A stretch of DNA of 64,000 bases. Source: Bacteroides bouchesdurhonensis (GTDB lineage: Bacteria; Bacteroidota; Bacteroidia; Bacteroidales; Bacteroidaceae). The notes under the pieces are model-generated. The model made no database searches, was not told the origin of the DNA, and saw nothing but the letters and a program-made list of their open reading frames with translations. The DNA is taken from the NCBI RefSeq assembly GCF_900155865.1, contig NZ_LT707006.1, forward strand, positions 703,626 through 767,625, in the 5' to 3' direction. This document shows, piece after piece, positions 1-10,057 of the stretch. Positions within the stretch are counted from its first letter, which is position 1, and each line of letters begins with the position of its first letter. The position numbers were made by a program, and so were the translations under genes.

Positions 1-51
1 GTAATATGTATAACCTCTTCTAACTGTAATTCTTTGCTCAATTCGGATTAG

Positions 52-603
52 CTATTTCGGCTCTATTGCCCACCATTGATATACATAGTTCAATGTTTTA
101 GCCAGTGGTGTTAGTGTATACTTCAATCCCACTAGTTTCGTCTCTATTTCTCGATAAACAGAAATGGGAACAGTAACATATGGAGTGTGCTCTGCAAAGT
201 CAAAGTAAAGTTCACTGATTTTCCCCGTTTCAGAACTAATAGCGAGGACTATGATTAGTTCGTATCCTTTCATTTTACCTTTGAAACTACCAAATGCATC
301 ATTGATAATAACTTTATAAATAGAATCTATATAGGCTGCATGTGTGTCTTTTACAGTTAAAGGCATATCATCATAATCCTCCATTTTGATATAAAATGGG
401 GTGTTTGTCCCTTTTTTCATTTGATCCACGTATGTCCATTTATTTAGGTTATTGTATAGTGTTATTTCACCGGATTCATCCACATCGCATTGGTATGTGT
501 AACCTTTTTCTTGGAATGTTTTTGTTATTGCATAATAATTCGTTTGAGCTACAACGAATATAATGTTGAATAACAAACTACTCAATACAATTACTTTTTT
601 CAT
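52..603 (-). CDS. small secreted protein of unknown function
   Basis: A 183-residue protein that I do not recognise with certainty. It opens with a short basic start and a hydrophobic stretch ending in VVAQ (residues 3-20), a standard Sec signal peptide without a lipobox cysteine, so it should be periplasmic or secreted. The remainder is a mixed alpha/beta sequence with many aromatic residues and no catalytic motif that I can see. It resembles the small Bacteroides-specific secreted DUF proteins (possibly DUF5043), but that is memory rather than proof. It is the last gene of a three-gene minus-strand run, 22 bp after the HExxH lipoprotein gene, which suggests co-expression. Confidence 0.6.
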   Translation of the reverse strand: MKKVIVLSSLLFNIIFVVAQTNYYAITKTFQEKGYTYQCDVDESGEITLYNNLNKWTYVDQMKKGTNTPFYIKMEDYDDMPLTVKDTHAAYIDSIYKVIINDAFGSFKGKMKGYELIIVLAISSETGKISELYFDFAEHTPYVTVPISVYREIETKLVGLKYTLTPLAKTLNYVYQWWAIEPK

Positions 604-625
604 ATGTGTTATATATTTTATAAAT

Positions 626-2164
626 TTATTGTGATAATATTCTTATCGTATTAAAGTTGCTTGTTCCTATTCGGCTATTAAGCCAAGGATAATTGTTGTC
701 AGTATAGCCTACTCTTCGAAAACTTTTGATGACATTGTTCTCTAATAATTTCTGCAGTCTAACTTCATTAAATTCTGGGCGTAATTTCCCATTTTCATCA
801 ATATATCCTGTTAGTTCTCGAGTTGCATTCCAACGAGCATCTTTTTTACTCTTTTCTCGCCACCAGATTCGTTCACTTTCAGGTAAGCTATTTATGTAAA
901 TTTGTTGTGCAAGATGTGCTTCGACGTCTCGATTTAATGCAGATCCGTTCCAAGTTTCTTGTTCAGTATATGATTGGAGAAGATGAAACATTTCATGAAA
1001 TAGAACTCCACTACTGGCGTCTGTCCTTAATTTGATGGTAGATAGACTCGGATCGAATAGAGAATTGCTGTTTTCAACAAACTCAAGAATAATAGTTTTT
1101 GAACTTAGTGTTTCTACAATTTTGTTATATAAAGCATTACCGATTGATGTTCCAGTCATTTTATTCAGCATCTTCTCTAATGCTTCCCAATTATTTTCCG
1201 TCATCTTAGAATTTCGGAATATTGCTTTAGCTTTGGGAGTTTTGGGTATGTAACCACCATTAGTACTTCCTCCACCACCTCCACCATTATGATTATTATT
1301 ATCCTCAGGATACCATGTTTGACTATTTCCACTTTCGTCATAGTATATGTCTTCACATACCTCTACAGTCTCCCATTTTGTTTTTTTACGGCATTCAATT
1401 CCGATTTCAAGACCATATTCAGGATCTTGATAAAGTGTTGGATTACAGTCATTATATTCCACTAGGATATTTTCAAAATGGCAAACATGTACTGTAAATC
1501 CTCTCGAAGCCGCTTCTGTTTGCATCTGTACCCCCTCTTCAGTCCCCTGTTTGATGGTAGCCACAATTTTTCCATCTTCATATTTCCATCCATTTACCAA
1601 ACTACCTTCAGGTTCATAGAAGTAGACACTACCACTAAAATGAGGCTCTCTATATAAATAGCTATTCTCCTCAAAATGTTTAGCGTTCATCAGATAGTCA
1701 TAAGTCCCTATGATATGCATAACGAAGTTGATGATCTCCCCTGTTTCCAGATTCTTGATGATAACCATTCGTGAAATATTGCGAATCTTTCCAAGTTCAG
1801 TCTCTTTATACTTCTCCATCGTTTGGCTATCCATTAAAACCGCACCTCCTTTGTTTAGTAAAGGCACTTCCACGACTTCAAACTTCTCCTTTCGGCTTTC
1901 GAGACCTTTTTCCCAATGCAGTTTTGACAATAATTCAAATTTGGTATCAACGGAACGTGTAGAAACCACCGGAGTCTGATTAGCCTCATACCAACTTAGG
2001 GCGGCTTCTAAACTCAACTCCCTGTTTTTACCTTTAATAACTCCATTTGATGTCTTTTGCAACTCCCAATCTGATTCATCCTTTAAACAAGAATACAGAA
2101 TCAGACAAAGGACGAGCAAACCGCCAAAGTAACAAGCTCTACGTTTGACTTTTTCTTTTCTCAT
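626..2164 (-). CDS. lipoprotein with HExxH zinc-protease-like C-terminal domain
   Basis: A 512-residue lipoprotein: the N-terminal hydrophobic segment ends in the lipobox LYSC, so it is probably anchored to a membrane. Residues about 30-280 are a Bacteroides-type domain I do not recognise. A run of six glycines near residue 300 acts as a linker. The C-terminal domain contains HEMFH (residues 390-394) followed by acidic and histidine residues about 20 positions later (D413, E415, H417), an arrangement compatible with a zincin metalloprotease fold. The activity is inferred only from this motif. It lies 30 bp downstream of the O-antigen-ligase-like gene and 22 bp upstream of the small secreted protein, in one apparent operon. 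Confidence 0.6.
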   Translation of the reverse strand: MRKEKVKRRACYFGGLLVLCLILYSCLKDESDWELQKTSNGVIKGKNRELSLEAALSWYEANQTPVVSTRSVDTKFELLSKLHWEKGLESRKEKFEVVEVPLLNKGGAVLMDSQTMEKYKETELGKIRNISRMVIIKNLETGEIINFVMHIIGTYDYLMNAKHFEENSYLYREPHFSGSVYFYEPEGSLVNGWKYEDGKIVATIKQGTEEGVQMQTEAASRGFTVHVCHFENILVEYNDCNPTLYQDPEYGLEIGIECRKKTKWETVEVCEDIYYDESGNSQTWYPEDNNNHNGGGGGGSTNGGYIPKTPKAKAIFRNSKMTENNWEALEKMLNKMTGTSIGNALYNKIVETLSSKTIILEFVENSNSLFDPSLSTIKLRTDASSGVLFHEMFHLLQSYTEQETWNGSALNRDVEAHLAQQIYINSLPESERIWWREKSKKDARWNATRELTGYIDENGKLRPEFNEVRLQKLLENNVIKSFRRVGYTDNNYPWLNSRIGTSNFNTIRILSQ

Positions 2165-2194
2165 GTTTTCTACTCTTTTAGTGAATACTTATAC

Positions 2195-3916
2195 TTATTT
2201 GAGTTGATTTTCGAAAATCCTTCGTAATTCCCGGTGCATTTCATAGGTCTCGAAACTATAAATTTTTACCTTTTCAGTTAGTATTTCGTTTGCCAATTCC
2301 ACAGCCTCAGGGATACGTCCTTGACGATAATAAAGGAGAGCTAATTTATAACGGGCTTTCTGTCGGGAAGGAACCATCTTGTGAGCTGTCCAATAAGCTA
2401 CTTCGGCATCTTTTAATTTTCCTGTACGCTGCAAGGCATCACCTTTGAGGATATAAGTGTGCGTGCTTGGATATAATCTTTCCCAATTAATTATCTTTTC
2501 CAGTAATGTGGTGTCCTTTTGGCATTTGTCAAGTGTATGGCAATAATATATCCAAAATATAGTCTCATTTTTCATTGCTGATTCTAAGTGAGATAGATCG
2601 CTGATTATTTCTTCTGATGGCCGATTTATAGAATATTGGGATATTTGATGTAACTCATGTTGGTTTCGATACATTCTTTTCAGTAGTACTCCTTCCCCTA
2701 CGATGGCAAAAAGGAGCAATGTTTTTAGAAATATAGATTTATAAGAAAATTGTTTTACTATACTTTTCTTCTGTTGGTTGGACATTTCAGCTAATGCTAT
2801 TACCATGATAACCAAAATTGGAAAAGCTTGGTCGGGATAAGAGAAAAATCCCCAGACAAGTCCGGCTATACATATGGTTTTAGCGGATAAAGAACGTATT
2901 TCTCTTTCCTTATAGGAAAATATGATGTAGAGTATACCGATGTATAACAGCAATCCTGGAATACCGTATTCTACGGTCCAACGTAATGGCTCGTTGTAGA
3001 CGTAATGGTTGTTGTCTGCGAGTCGTTTGTCGCCTATTGTTCCTTTTTCCTGCAGATAGTCACCTTGAAAATGCATGTAGTAGGTGTTAAAGCCATGAGG
3101 ACCAAAACCGCTAAAAGGTTTCTCTTTGACCATTTGTGTGGTGACTTTCCAGATCAGTACTCTTCCATTAGCGGAAGCTGGTTTTAACTGATATAGCCAG
3201 AATGAAAGTAAACCGATTAATAACAAGGTAAACAAACCCCATCGGACAGAGCATGAGAAACGGTGATGAATGGCATAACCAATAATAGCTAGTATTGCTA
3301 TCCAAGCAGACCGACAGTTGGTGAGCCATAATGCGGGTAAAGCCATAGCATATATAAAAATACTCATAAAGTATAAATGTGCAGGGATTATACTCTTTTT
3401 GAAGTGTAATAACGTTATAGTAGGGACAGTCAGCAATAAGGCTAACATTCCGGCATAAATCGTAGGATTACCATAAGGTCCTGTTATTTCGAAATCGGGA
3501 TGGTAGGAAGGAAATACGTGAAATACTTGTAAATACCCGATAGCCGATAAAATAATGATTGCAGCAAGAATGACATAATAAAGAATGGTGGCATTTAATC
3601 CTCCTGTTTGACGTATGCCCCAATATATGATGACCAGAGCAAAACGGGCTAATCCGTAAAGGCTAGAGTGTGGGGGATAAAAGTAAATACTACCTATAGC
3701 TATTAAAATGAATAACCAATCGATAACAGTCGGTCGCTGAATAAGCCGGTTCCTAGAGAAGAAAGTTGATATTCCTATTAGTATTGATAGTGATATGCTC
3801 GTAAACAAGCATGATTGATGGGGAATATCAAGTATTCCTTTCACTGGATTGAACAGTAAGCTCAATATAATAACTCCCGTGAACAAAGATAGTATGTTTT
3901 TCCTGATGATTATCAT
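2195..3916 (-). CDS. O-antigen ligase/Wzy-family membrane protein with C-terminal TPR
   Basis: A 573-residue polytopic inner-membrane protein. About ten hydrophobic helices span residues 5-400. The Wzy_C-type region, rich in aromatic residues with a conserved Arg-Trp pattern (NGRVLIWK...SGFGPHGFN, about residues 245-275), is typical of O-antigen ligases, polymerases and PglL-type O-oligosaccharyltransferases. The last ~150 residues are soluble helical hairpins resembling TPRs (the segment with GDALQRTGKLKDAEVAYWTA is clear). The likely role is transfer of a lipid-linked glycan to an acceptor; the acceptor cannot be told from sequence. It is the first gene of a three-gene minus-strand operon with two exported proteins, which could be substrates or partners. 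Confidence 0.75.
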   Translation of the reverse strand: MIIIRKNILSLFTGVIILSLLFNPVKGILDIPHQSCLFTSISLSILIGISTFFSRNRLIQRPTVIDWLFILIAIGSIYFYPPHSSLYGLARFALVIIYWGIRQTGGLNATILYYVILAAIIILSAIGYLQVFHVFPSYHPDFEITGPYGNPTIYAGMLALLLTVPTITLLHFKKSIIPAHLYFMSIFIYAMALPALWLTNCRSAWIAILAIIGYAIHHRFSCSVRWGLFTLLLIGLLSFWLYQLKPASANGRVLIWKVTTQMVKEKPFSGFGPHGFNTYYMHFQGDYLQEKGTIGDKRLADNNHYVYNEPLRWTVEYGIPGLLLYIGILYIIFSYKEREIRSLSAKTICIAGLVWGFFSYPDQAFPILVIMVIALAEMSNQQKKSIVKQFSYKSIFLKTLLLFAIVGEGVLLKRMYRNQHELHQISQYSINRPSEEIISDLSHLESAMKNETIFWIYYCHTLDKCQKDTTLLEKIINWERLYPSTHTYILKGDALQRTGKLKDAEVAYWTAHKMVPSRQKARYKLALLYYRQGRIPEAVELANEILTEKVKIYSFETYEMHRELRRIFENQLK

Positions 3917-3990
3917 TGATATTTCTATCTTAGTTTCTAATGAAAATAGGATAGCGTTTTGTTCCGTGTGAGTTTTGTATTTATAGAAAT

Positions 3991-4036
3991 AGAGGAATGA
4001 AAGTCATTGGAAGAATTTCCATGCTCTCATTCCTCT
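3991..4036 (-). terminator. intrinsic terminator after the GH16 gene
   Basis: A perfect 10-bp inverted repeat, AGAGGAATGA (3991-4000) against TCATTCCTCT (4027-4036), with a 26-nt loop. It lies 43 bp past the stop codon of the last polysaccharide-locus gene. On the minus strand the hairpin is followed by ATTTCTATAA, a modest U-rich tail. It separates the PUL from the next operon. Confidence 0.7.
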
Positions 4037-4078
4037 TAACTTGAGAGTTCCTAAAACAATAGTTTTCTACCTTAAAAC

Positions 4079-5200
4079 CTATTTATCTAATTTGGACACT
4101 TTTACATAGTCAATTTCCATAATAGCGGGTAGATTATCGTCGTCAATAGGACCGGGCCAAGAGCCATCTCTATCTCCTCCTAATCCCATGTTCAGAATAA
4201 TGTAGAAAGGATTTTCATTAGTGAAAGGCCATTGCTTCATTTCTGCCTCATTTTCCAGATTCAGGTTCGAGTATGAGAAAGTTTCTTGTCCATTGACAAA
4301 GAATGTCAACTTATTCTCATCCTTTTCTACTGTATAGATATTCCAATCTTGATAGTCGCAGGTTATCTGTGCTGTATTTGTCGGATCTTTTATATCTAAA
4401 TCATAAGTGTAGTGGGTATGTATGGTGTGGTGGATCACAGACTCTTGTTTTATGTGCTCCATGATATCAATCTCTCCACTTTGAGGCCATCCTCCATAAA
4501 CGGGTGTTTTTGGCATCATCCAGATAGCAGGGAATGCACCATTCGGATAGCTTGTAATTCTTGCTTTCACTTCTATTTTTCCGAATGTGAAATCGAATTT
4601 GCCTTGTGATTCAATGCCACCGGCTTTGTATTCACCGTTTATTTTTTCAGCTTTTAATATCAGTTTGCCATCTTCTACATAAGCTTGATCATAGCTTTCG
4701 GACATCTCGTCGTTCCAGTCAGAACCTTGCTTTTTACATAGTACCCATTTTGTTGGATCCGGATTGCCGTCTACGCTAAAATTATCAAAGAAGAGTATAT
4801 TCTTCATCGCTTCATCGAACTTGGTCAATACAATGGTATAGGTGGTCGTTTGATTATCTTCAGTGGTGACGGTCACTTTCTGTTCTTTGTTCCATTCTCC
4901 GATAAATTTCTTCGGATCAGGTGAGATCGTAGCCCCTTCACTCATTAATGTATAATCTACGCCTGTGATCATATTGGCGTCTTCTATATAGCCAATTTCT
5001 ACCCTATGAGTTGTTTGGTCAATCTTTCCATGATAATAGGATATATTATCAGCCTGCGTACCTTTTACTGCTACGGAAAAGGATGTTAGCGGATATCTCT
5101 TCTGTGGAGTGATATCATTGGTCTCATCATCTGAGCAGGCAATGCTGGAGATTCCCATAAGTGCCATACTCAGTAAAAGTAATATTTTTCTTTTTATCAT
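4079..5200 (-). CDS. GH16 family endo-beta-glucanase lipoprotein
   Basis: A 373-residue surface-type lipoprotein (SSIAC, lipid-modified Cys22). Residues about 35-128 form an Ig-like N-terminal domain. Residues about 135-373 are a GH16 jelly-roll catalytic domain with the signature GEIDIMEH at 242-249: Glu243 is the expected nucleophile, Asp245 the helper and Glu248 the acid/base. The EIDIMEH spacing with the beta-bulge Met is typical of laminarinase-like GH16 enzymes acting on beta-1,3- or mixed beta-1,3/1,4-glucan. It is the last gene of the susC/susD operon and the only glycoside hydrolase in it, so it probably makes the first surface cut. The exact linkage preference cannot be read from sequence. 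Confidence 0.9.
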   Translation of the reverse strand: MIKRKILLLLSMALMGISSIACSDDETNDITPQKRYPLTSFSVAVKGTQADNISYYHGKIDQTTHRVEIGYIEDANMITGVDYTLMSEGATISPDPKKFIGEWNKEQKVTVTTEDNQTTTYTIVLTKFDEAMKNILFFDNFSVDGNPDPTKWVLCKKQGSDWNDEMSESYDQAYVEDGKLILKAEKINGEYKAGGIESQGKFDFTFGKIEVKARITSYPNGAFPAIWMMPKTPVYGGWPQSGEIDIMEHIKQESVIHHTIHTHYTYDLDIKDPTNTAQITCDYQDWNIYTVEKDENKLTFFVNGQETFSYSNLNLENEAEMKQWPFTNENPFYIILNMGLGGDRDGSWPGPIDDDNLPAIMEIDYVKVSKLDK

Positions 5201-5283
5201 ACTCTTTTTCTTTTTATTGATTTGTGAGTTTATTAGAAGCGATTACCTGATTGGGGGCTCAGGTAATCACTCTTATTGGAGAA

Positions 5284-6756
5284 TTAATCTCCCCAAACTA
5301 ATGGGGCGATATATTCCCACTTAATAAATCCGATACTGCCACCGGAAGCTGACATTGAGAAGTTAGCACCTACTTTTGTCCGTTCAAATGGAATCTTATA
5401 AGTATCACTTGTACCATTGGCATCTGTTACACCATCACTTGTGGCTTTGCCTAACAGGACACCATTTAATATCCATTCGGAGTATATCCACGATTTAGTC
5501 GGATCTGTTGCGTCTACTGCTTCTTTGATATCGAATGTTAAGACGTTCGAAATGCTAGTATCAACAGCGTGACCGCTATTTTCATTGTATACATCACCGT
5601 TCCATGGTCTTGTACTCAATTGTGTCTTTTGGCTTAAAATGTGGAAACGAAGTTCTACATTTCCTCCATCATCAGCTTGTCCTGCCCACATCATGAAGAA
5701 ACTAAGATTTGCACTGCCAAATGGATCAAAATAGAAGTTGTAACGTCCTTCTTTCAATCCGCCTGGACCGGAATAACTGGTCATTGCTTGATTTACATCA
5801 TGTACGACTGGTCTTTGTGGATTAGCTTGTTTGATCTTTATAGTTTTCACTAATGGAGTAGCACCTTCGTCAGCTTTAGTTGCCAGTAAGATAACCCCTG
5901 TACGTACACTGGTTCCTGTGTGTTCGTTTACATTGATCACAATGTCACCATCACCATTGAATGATGTTTCTTCGAAATTATACCAAATGTCATCAGCCTC
6001 ATTTTCTTTCGATATTGTCCACTCTGTATTAGATTCTACGTGAATAGTAAGTTTTTGTGCCTCTTCATACATTCTGAACCATTTTCCGTTCTCCGGAATC
6101 TCCGGATTTAATACTACACCGTCTTGTATACATTTTACTTCCTGAGCCACAACACCGTGACGGTCGTATATTGTTACAATACCCGTACGTTGTTCGCCTG
6201 TATTTGGAGTTGCCTTTACTGTGATTTGTCCATCCAGTTCACCGGAGTTTCCGGATTTAATGGATAACCATACATCACCCTCCGTTACTTTTGCAGTCCA
6301 TTTTTGGTTAGTAATTACATCAAATGTTTCGTCATCTCCTTCTTGGTTGATCATATCAACATTCTCTACGTTCAAATAGGCAGTACCTTTTTGTGTAAGT
6401 ACAAATGTTTTACCTATCCAGTAATCACTTTTGATATTGATTGTATCTATACGATCATCTAATGAAGTGTTTTCTTTACAAGTGATAGTAACAGTAGAAG
6501 TTTTATCACTAGCTTCGCCCTTATTAGGTGAAATAGTATACCAATCATATTTTCCGAATACTTCCCACGGATCAGTTGATTTAACCTGAAAAGAGAAAGA
6601 TTCAGGATTTTTAGCTTCAACTAGGTATGAATCCTCTACTCTATAGCGCAGATCTACCCATTTCATGGCTTCGTCGTCATTGCATCCAGAGAATGTGGTG
6701 AGAACGGAGATGCCGATGAAACTATTGTATATAAGTTGTTTTAAATTAAATTTCAT
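5284..6756 (-). CDS. BACON-domain surface glycan-binding lipoprotein (SGBP-like)
   Basis: A 490-residue lipoprotein (TFSGC, Cys25). From about residue 45 to 315 there are three consecutive BACON-like beta-sandwich repeats, recognisable by the repeated pattern of a W-x-[VI] strand, a phase ending in a TGxR-type turn, and a strand ending in Q. The C-terminal ~170 residues form a separate aromatic-rich domain, likely the carbohydrate-binding module, ending in VWGD. No catalytic motif is seen. It occupies the SGBP position after the susC/susD pairs and before GH16, 83 bp upstream of the GH16 gene, and probably captures polysaccharide at the cell surface. It is organised like the neighbouring 498-residue BACON lipoprotein. 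Confidence 0.8.
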   Translation of the reverse strand: MKFNLKQLIYNSFIGISVLTTFSGCNDDEAMKWVDLRYRVEDSYLVEAKNPESFSFQVKSTDPWEVFGKYDWYTISPNKGEASDKTSTVTITCKENTSLDDRIDTINIKSDYWIGKTFVLTQKGTAYLNVENVDMINQEGDDETFDVITNQKWTAKVTEGDVWLSIKSGNSGELDGQITVKATPNTGEQRTGIVTIYDRHGVVAQEVKCIQDGVVLNPEIPENGKWFRMYEEAQKLTIHVESNTEWTISKENEADDIWYNFEETSFNGDGDIVINVNEHTGTSVRTGVILLATKADEGATPLVKTIKIKQANPQRPVVHDVNQAMTSYSGPGGLKEGRYNFYFDPFGSANLSFFMMWAGQADDGGNVELRFHILSQKTQLSTRPWNGDVYNENSGHAVDTSISNVLTFDIKEAVDATDPTKSWIYSEWILNGVLLGKATSDGVTDANGTSDTYKIPFERTKVGANFSMSASGGSIGFIKWEYIAPLVWGD

Positions 6757-6782
6757 ACTCTATATTATTTAGAGGTTATTTA

Positions 6783-8279
6783 TTACTCTATCGGTTCCCA
6801 AGTCATCGAATTTACATGCATGCTTGAATCCTCAGCACCATTTTGTAGTCTGTAGTATATGGTTTGTGGACAATACTGATTATCATCCCCAAAGGCATAA
6901 ATATCTTGAATGTTATTGTCTAATACAGCAACTTCTTCACCATTAAATAGTAATCTGATAATAAGTTTATCAGTAGTACCTGGTTTATAAGTTACTTCAG
7001 CCACGATTTGGCGGATCGCATTACATTCTTCTGTTGTCATGGTGAATGTCTTTTGTGTCCAATTGTAACCTCCACCACATGTAAAATTACTTTCTTTGTT
7101 AGGTTTCAGGTGTAAATGGAAGTTAGGTGTACTTGTCCAGTCGATATTAGGCCAATAGTTTAGTTCAATCCAGCTTTCACCTGTTAAGTTTAGAGAAGCA
7201 AGGTCAATTGTCAAACGACCTTTCTTGCTTCTAAAGTTGGAAACAATTTGAGATGTACCGGTTCCACTAAGAATAATTGAACCATTCTCTTGAACTTGAG
7301 CTGCAGTACCTCCTCCGTTCCACCAGAATGACTTACCCTGTTGCTCGACGTCAAAAGTGATTCCATCAAATCCATCGATTACTTCTTTTGTTTTGATTAA
7401 CACTTGACCTTTACGTGACGCGAACAAAGGATTATAACTAGTAGTAATTAGTTTTAGTTCAGAATCACTGATAGCCTCTGCTTGTAACCAACTTTGATAT
7501 TCTTTCGGAACTTCTACTTTCCATTCTTTATTGGAACTTATCTTTATAGTCGTTTCAGACGGACCGGCATTAGTTATTGCCATTGTCGTGTTTGCCGGAT
7601 CTTCTTCTTGAACAATGGTAATACCATTCTGAGTAATAGTAAAAGAGTATTCTTCAAATTCTGTTCTTACAGTAATAGTACCTTCACGACGTGCACCTGC
7701 ATTTGCAGGTATTTTAACAGTGATGATTTCTTCCTGGCCATCTTCATTTCCATTACCTGATTTCTTATCAATGTCACTTACATAAGAAATAGAAGGAATA
7801 ATTTCCCATGGTTTGTTGGAAATGATAGAGAATTGAATCTCTTCACCTTCTGTTGCAACTAGTTCTCCGTAAGGAACAACAACAAGTTTTTCTTTAGAAA
7901 CTTGTTCAATTGTAATCACCTTTGTATTTGAAATACCTTCTGCCTTGATAGTCAGTTTAGCAGTACGTGATTGTTTTCCTGTATTGTTTTCCATTGCCAC
8001 TACAATCTCCGAAACCAATGAACTGCTTGCACTCATGGAAGGAGTGGGTACGCACCATTGTGCATCACTTTCGATAGTCCAAGGAGTATTGGAACTGATG
8101 TTGAAAACTACATTGCTTGGAGATGTTGCCAAGGCAGTATAAGAATCCTGAGCGTCGATTTGGATATTGAGCGGACCTTCTGGCTGAGAGTCAATGCTGT
8201 ACTCTTGGCATGCTACAAAACTGAATGTGCACAGAGCAACAATCAGTTGCATTAATGTATTACTATATAACTTTTTCAT
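6783..8279 (-). CDS. BACON-domain surface glycan-binding lipoprotein (SGBP-like)
   Basis: A 498-residue lipoprotein (FVACQ, Cys24). Three BACON-like repeats cover about residues 40-320, each with the W-x-[VI]...TGxR...ITI-x-Q pattern. A C-terminal ~175-residue domain begins near the sequence WWNGGGTAAQV and contains many exposed tryptophans and tyrosines, consistent with a glycan-binding module, possibly for beta-glucan. No hydrolase residues were found. It lies 31 bp after a susD-like gene and 26 bp before its sister BACON lipoprotein. Two BACON proteins in a row suggests that each of the two SusC/SusD pairs recruits its own binding protein; this is inference. Confidence 0.8.
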   Translation of the reverse strand: MKKLYSNTLMQLIVALCTFSFVACQEYSIDSQPEGPLNIQIDAQDSYTALATSPSNVVFNISSNTPWTIESDAQWCVPTPSMSASSSLVSEIVVAMENNTGKQSRTAKLTIKAEGISNTKVITIEQVSKEKLVVVPYGELVATEGEEIQFSIISNKPWEIIPSISYVSDIDKKSGNGNEDGQEEIITVKIPANAGARREGTITVRTEFEEYSFTITQNGITIVQEEDPANTTMAITNAGPSETTIKISSNKEWKVEVPKEYQSWLQAEAISDSELKLITTSYNPLFASRKGQVLIKTKEVIDGFDGITFDVEQQGKSFWWNGGGTAAQVQENGSIILSGTGTSQIVSNFRSKKGRLTIDLASLNLTGESWIELNYWPNIDWTSTPNFHLHLKPNKESNFTCGGGYNWTQKTFTMTTEECNAIRQIVAEVTYKPGTTDKLIIRLLFNGEEVAVLDNNIQDIYAFGDDNQYCPQTIYYRLQNGAEDSSMHVNSMTWEPIE

Positions 8280-8310
8280 ATTTCTTTAAAATATTAGATT
8301 TGACAATTAA

Positions 8311-10044
8311 TTACCATCCCGTATTTTGAGGATTTAAGTTTGCATTTTTGTACAACTCGCTTTGAGGAATAGGATACAAATACATTGCATCTCTCCAATT
8401 ACGAGTTTCATACAGATTTTTGTAGAAGTTAAAAGTACCGTCAGGTTGTTTTTCGATTTTTACTCCATACAGTTCACGCTGAGTTGAGTCCGCGATTTTC
8501 CATCTTCGTACATCCCAGAAACGGTGGTCTTCGAAAGCAAACTCTACGCGCCATTCATTGTATAGACGTTCTAAGAATTCATCTTTGCCGGAAGAAGGAA
8601 TTGCCGGCATACCAGCATTCTTTCTAACCTCGTTGATTGCCCATAGTGCAGAATATTTATAAGTATCGTCTGTGTAATTTACATCGTTGAAGGCATTCAC
8701 CATAGATTCTGCATAAGTAAGCAATGTCTCGGCATAGCGATAAATTACCCAATGGTGCTTATTCGAAGTTTCTTGTCCGTCGGTGAAAAGAGTTCCTTCC
8801 TGAATGTATTTGCGTAAGAAGTAACCGGTAGGTGAACCACCTTCTGATACGATTCCGTCGTCGGCACCACCTTTATAGGTTTCAATCGTCTTCTCTTGGA
8901 ATTGCATGCCATTGGCTAAAATAGCAAGGTAGAAACGTTTATCGCGTTTGTCATAAGGCAACTGCGGATCAAACTCCGGGTCTTCAGAAACCCAGCCTGT
9001 GTTTTCTAAGGTCACTTTGTAACCATTGACTGTTTCGAATGCGTCTACAAGGTTCTGAGAGGGGAAGTTGCTATAAGGAATCTGGCTTGAGTTACGCTTA
9101 CCTGCCGTGAAGCGAATAGGAAAGTTGAATAGCTCGAAGCTTGCGTCATTATCGTTAATTCTCATCAGTACAGTCTCTTTGGATTCGAGATTGTTAGCAC
9201 TCTCTTTGGGATCCAGAGAGTATAACCCTGTGTTGATAATATCTAATGCTGCTTTTGCAGACTTTTTCCATAAATCTGTGTTCATGGAAGGATTGTGTAA
9301 CTTGCTGGCAGCATATAAAAGTGCTTTTGATTTTACTGCCATCGCAAATCCTTTGGTAACTCTACCAACTTCCGCATTCGGCTCGTTTACATAACTGTCC
9401 GGCAGATGATTGTCGGCAATGGCTTCATCACATTCGCTGACAATGAAATCAATAACATCATTGAAAGATGTCTTGCCAATGGTATTAGCTTCTTCTTCAG
9501 TCAGTACTTCTAATGGCATGGCGATGTCACCGTAACGGCGTGCCAGTTCAAAGAAATAGTGTGCCCGTAACACTCTGGCTTCGTAAGGGAAATACTTTAA
9601 TTGCTTCATCCAGTTGGTATATTGTGCATTATGCTCATAACGTGTGAAGTCTACTTGAGCAATTTCTGCAATAAAACTATTGGCAGCACGTATACCTTTG
9701 TAAAGAGACCAAGAGTCATCAAATGTCTTGATGGCAGACCAGTTACCGTTATTAGTATTTTGGATATTGGCCGCTACTGCTCCAAATTCACCGTCATCGC
9801 TGGCGCAATCACGCATGGCAAGCCCATCCGGAGTAAAGTTACCGGATGTTGCAAACCATTGGCATCCCTGTGGCATGAATGAGTATACATACGTAAGCAT
9901 TGATTTGCTCGTATCGAAATACTTGTACATGTCTTCTTTTGTCTTCAGATTATTAGTCTCGTCAAAATCCAGGTAATTGCAGGAGGCAAAGACTAACGAA
10001 GACAAAAGAGTTAAGATTATGTATTTAGTTCTCATAATATTCAT
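8311..10044 (-). CDS. SusD-like outer-membrane nutrient-binding lipoprotein (second pair)
   Basis: A 577-residue RagB/SusD-family lipoprotein (FASC, Cys22). The family pattern is clear: N-terminal helices with YFFELARRYGDIAMP, a central region containing KHHWVIYRYAETLLTYAES, and the C-terminal block NEWRVEFAFEDHRFWDVRRWK followed by YPIPQSELYKN at the extreme end. SusD proteins cap the SusC barrel and bind oligosaccharide outside the cell. It lies 13 bp after the shorter SusC and pairs with it. An alternative start three codons downstream would not change the signal peptide. Confidence 0.93.
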   Translation of the reverse strand: MNIMRTKYIILTLLSSLVFASCNYLDFDETNNLKTKEDMYKYFDTSKSMLTYVYSFMPQGCQWFATSGNFTPDGLAMRDCASDDGEFGAVAANIQNTNNGNWSAIKTFDDSWSLYKGIRAANSFIAEIAQVDFTRYEHNAQYTNWMKQLKYFPYEARVLRAHYFFELARRYGDIAMPLEVLTEEEANTIGKTSFNDVIDFIVSECDEAIADNHLPDSYVNEPNAEVGRVTKGFAMAVKSKALLYAASKLHNPSMNTDLWKKSAKAALDIINTGLYSLDPKESANNLESKETVLMRINDNDASFELFNFPIRFTAGKRNSSQIPYSNFPSQNLVDAFETVNGYKVTLENTGWVSEDPEFDPQLPYDKRDKRFYLAILANGMQFQEKTIETYKGGADDGIVSEGGSPTGYFLRKYIQEGTLFTDGQETSNKHHWVIYRYAETLLTYAESMVNAFNDVNYTDDTYKYSALWAINEVRKNAGMPAIPSSGKDEFLERLYNEWRVEFAFEDHRFWDVRRWKIADSTQRELYGVKIEKQPDGTFNFYKNLYETRNWRDAMYLYPIPQSELYKNANLNPQNTGW

Positions 10045-10057
10045 TTGTTACTTTGAA

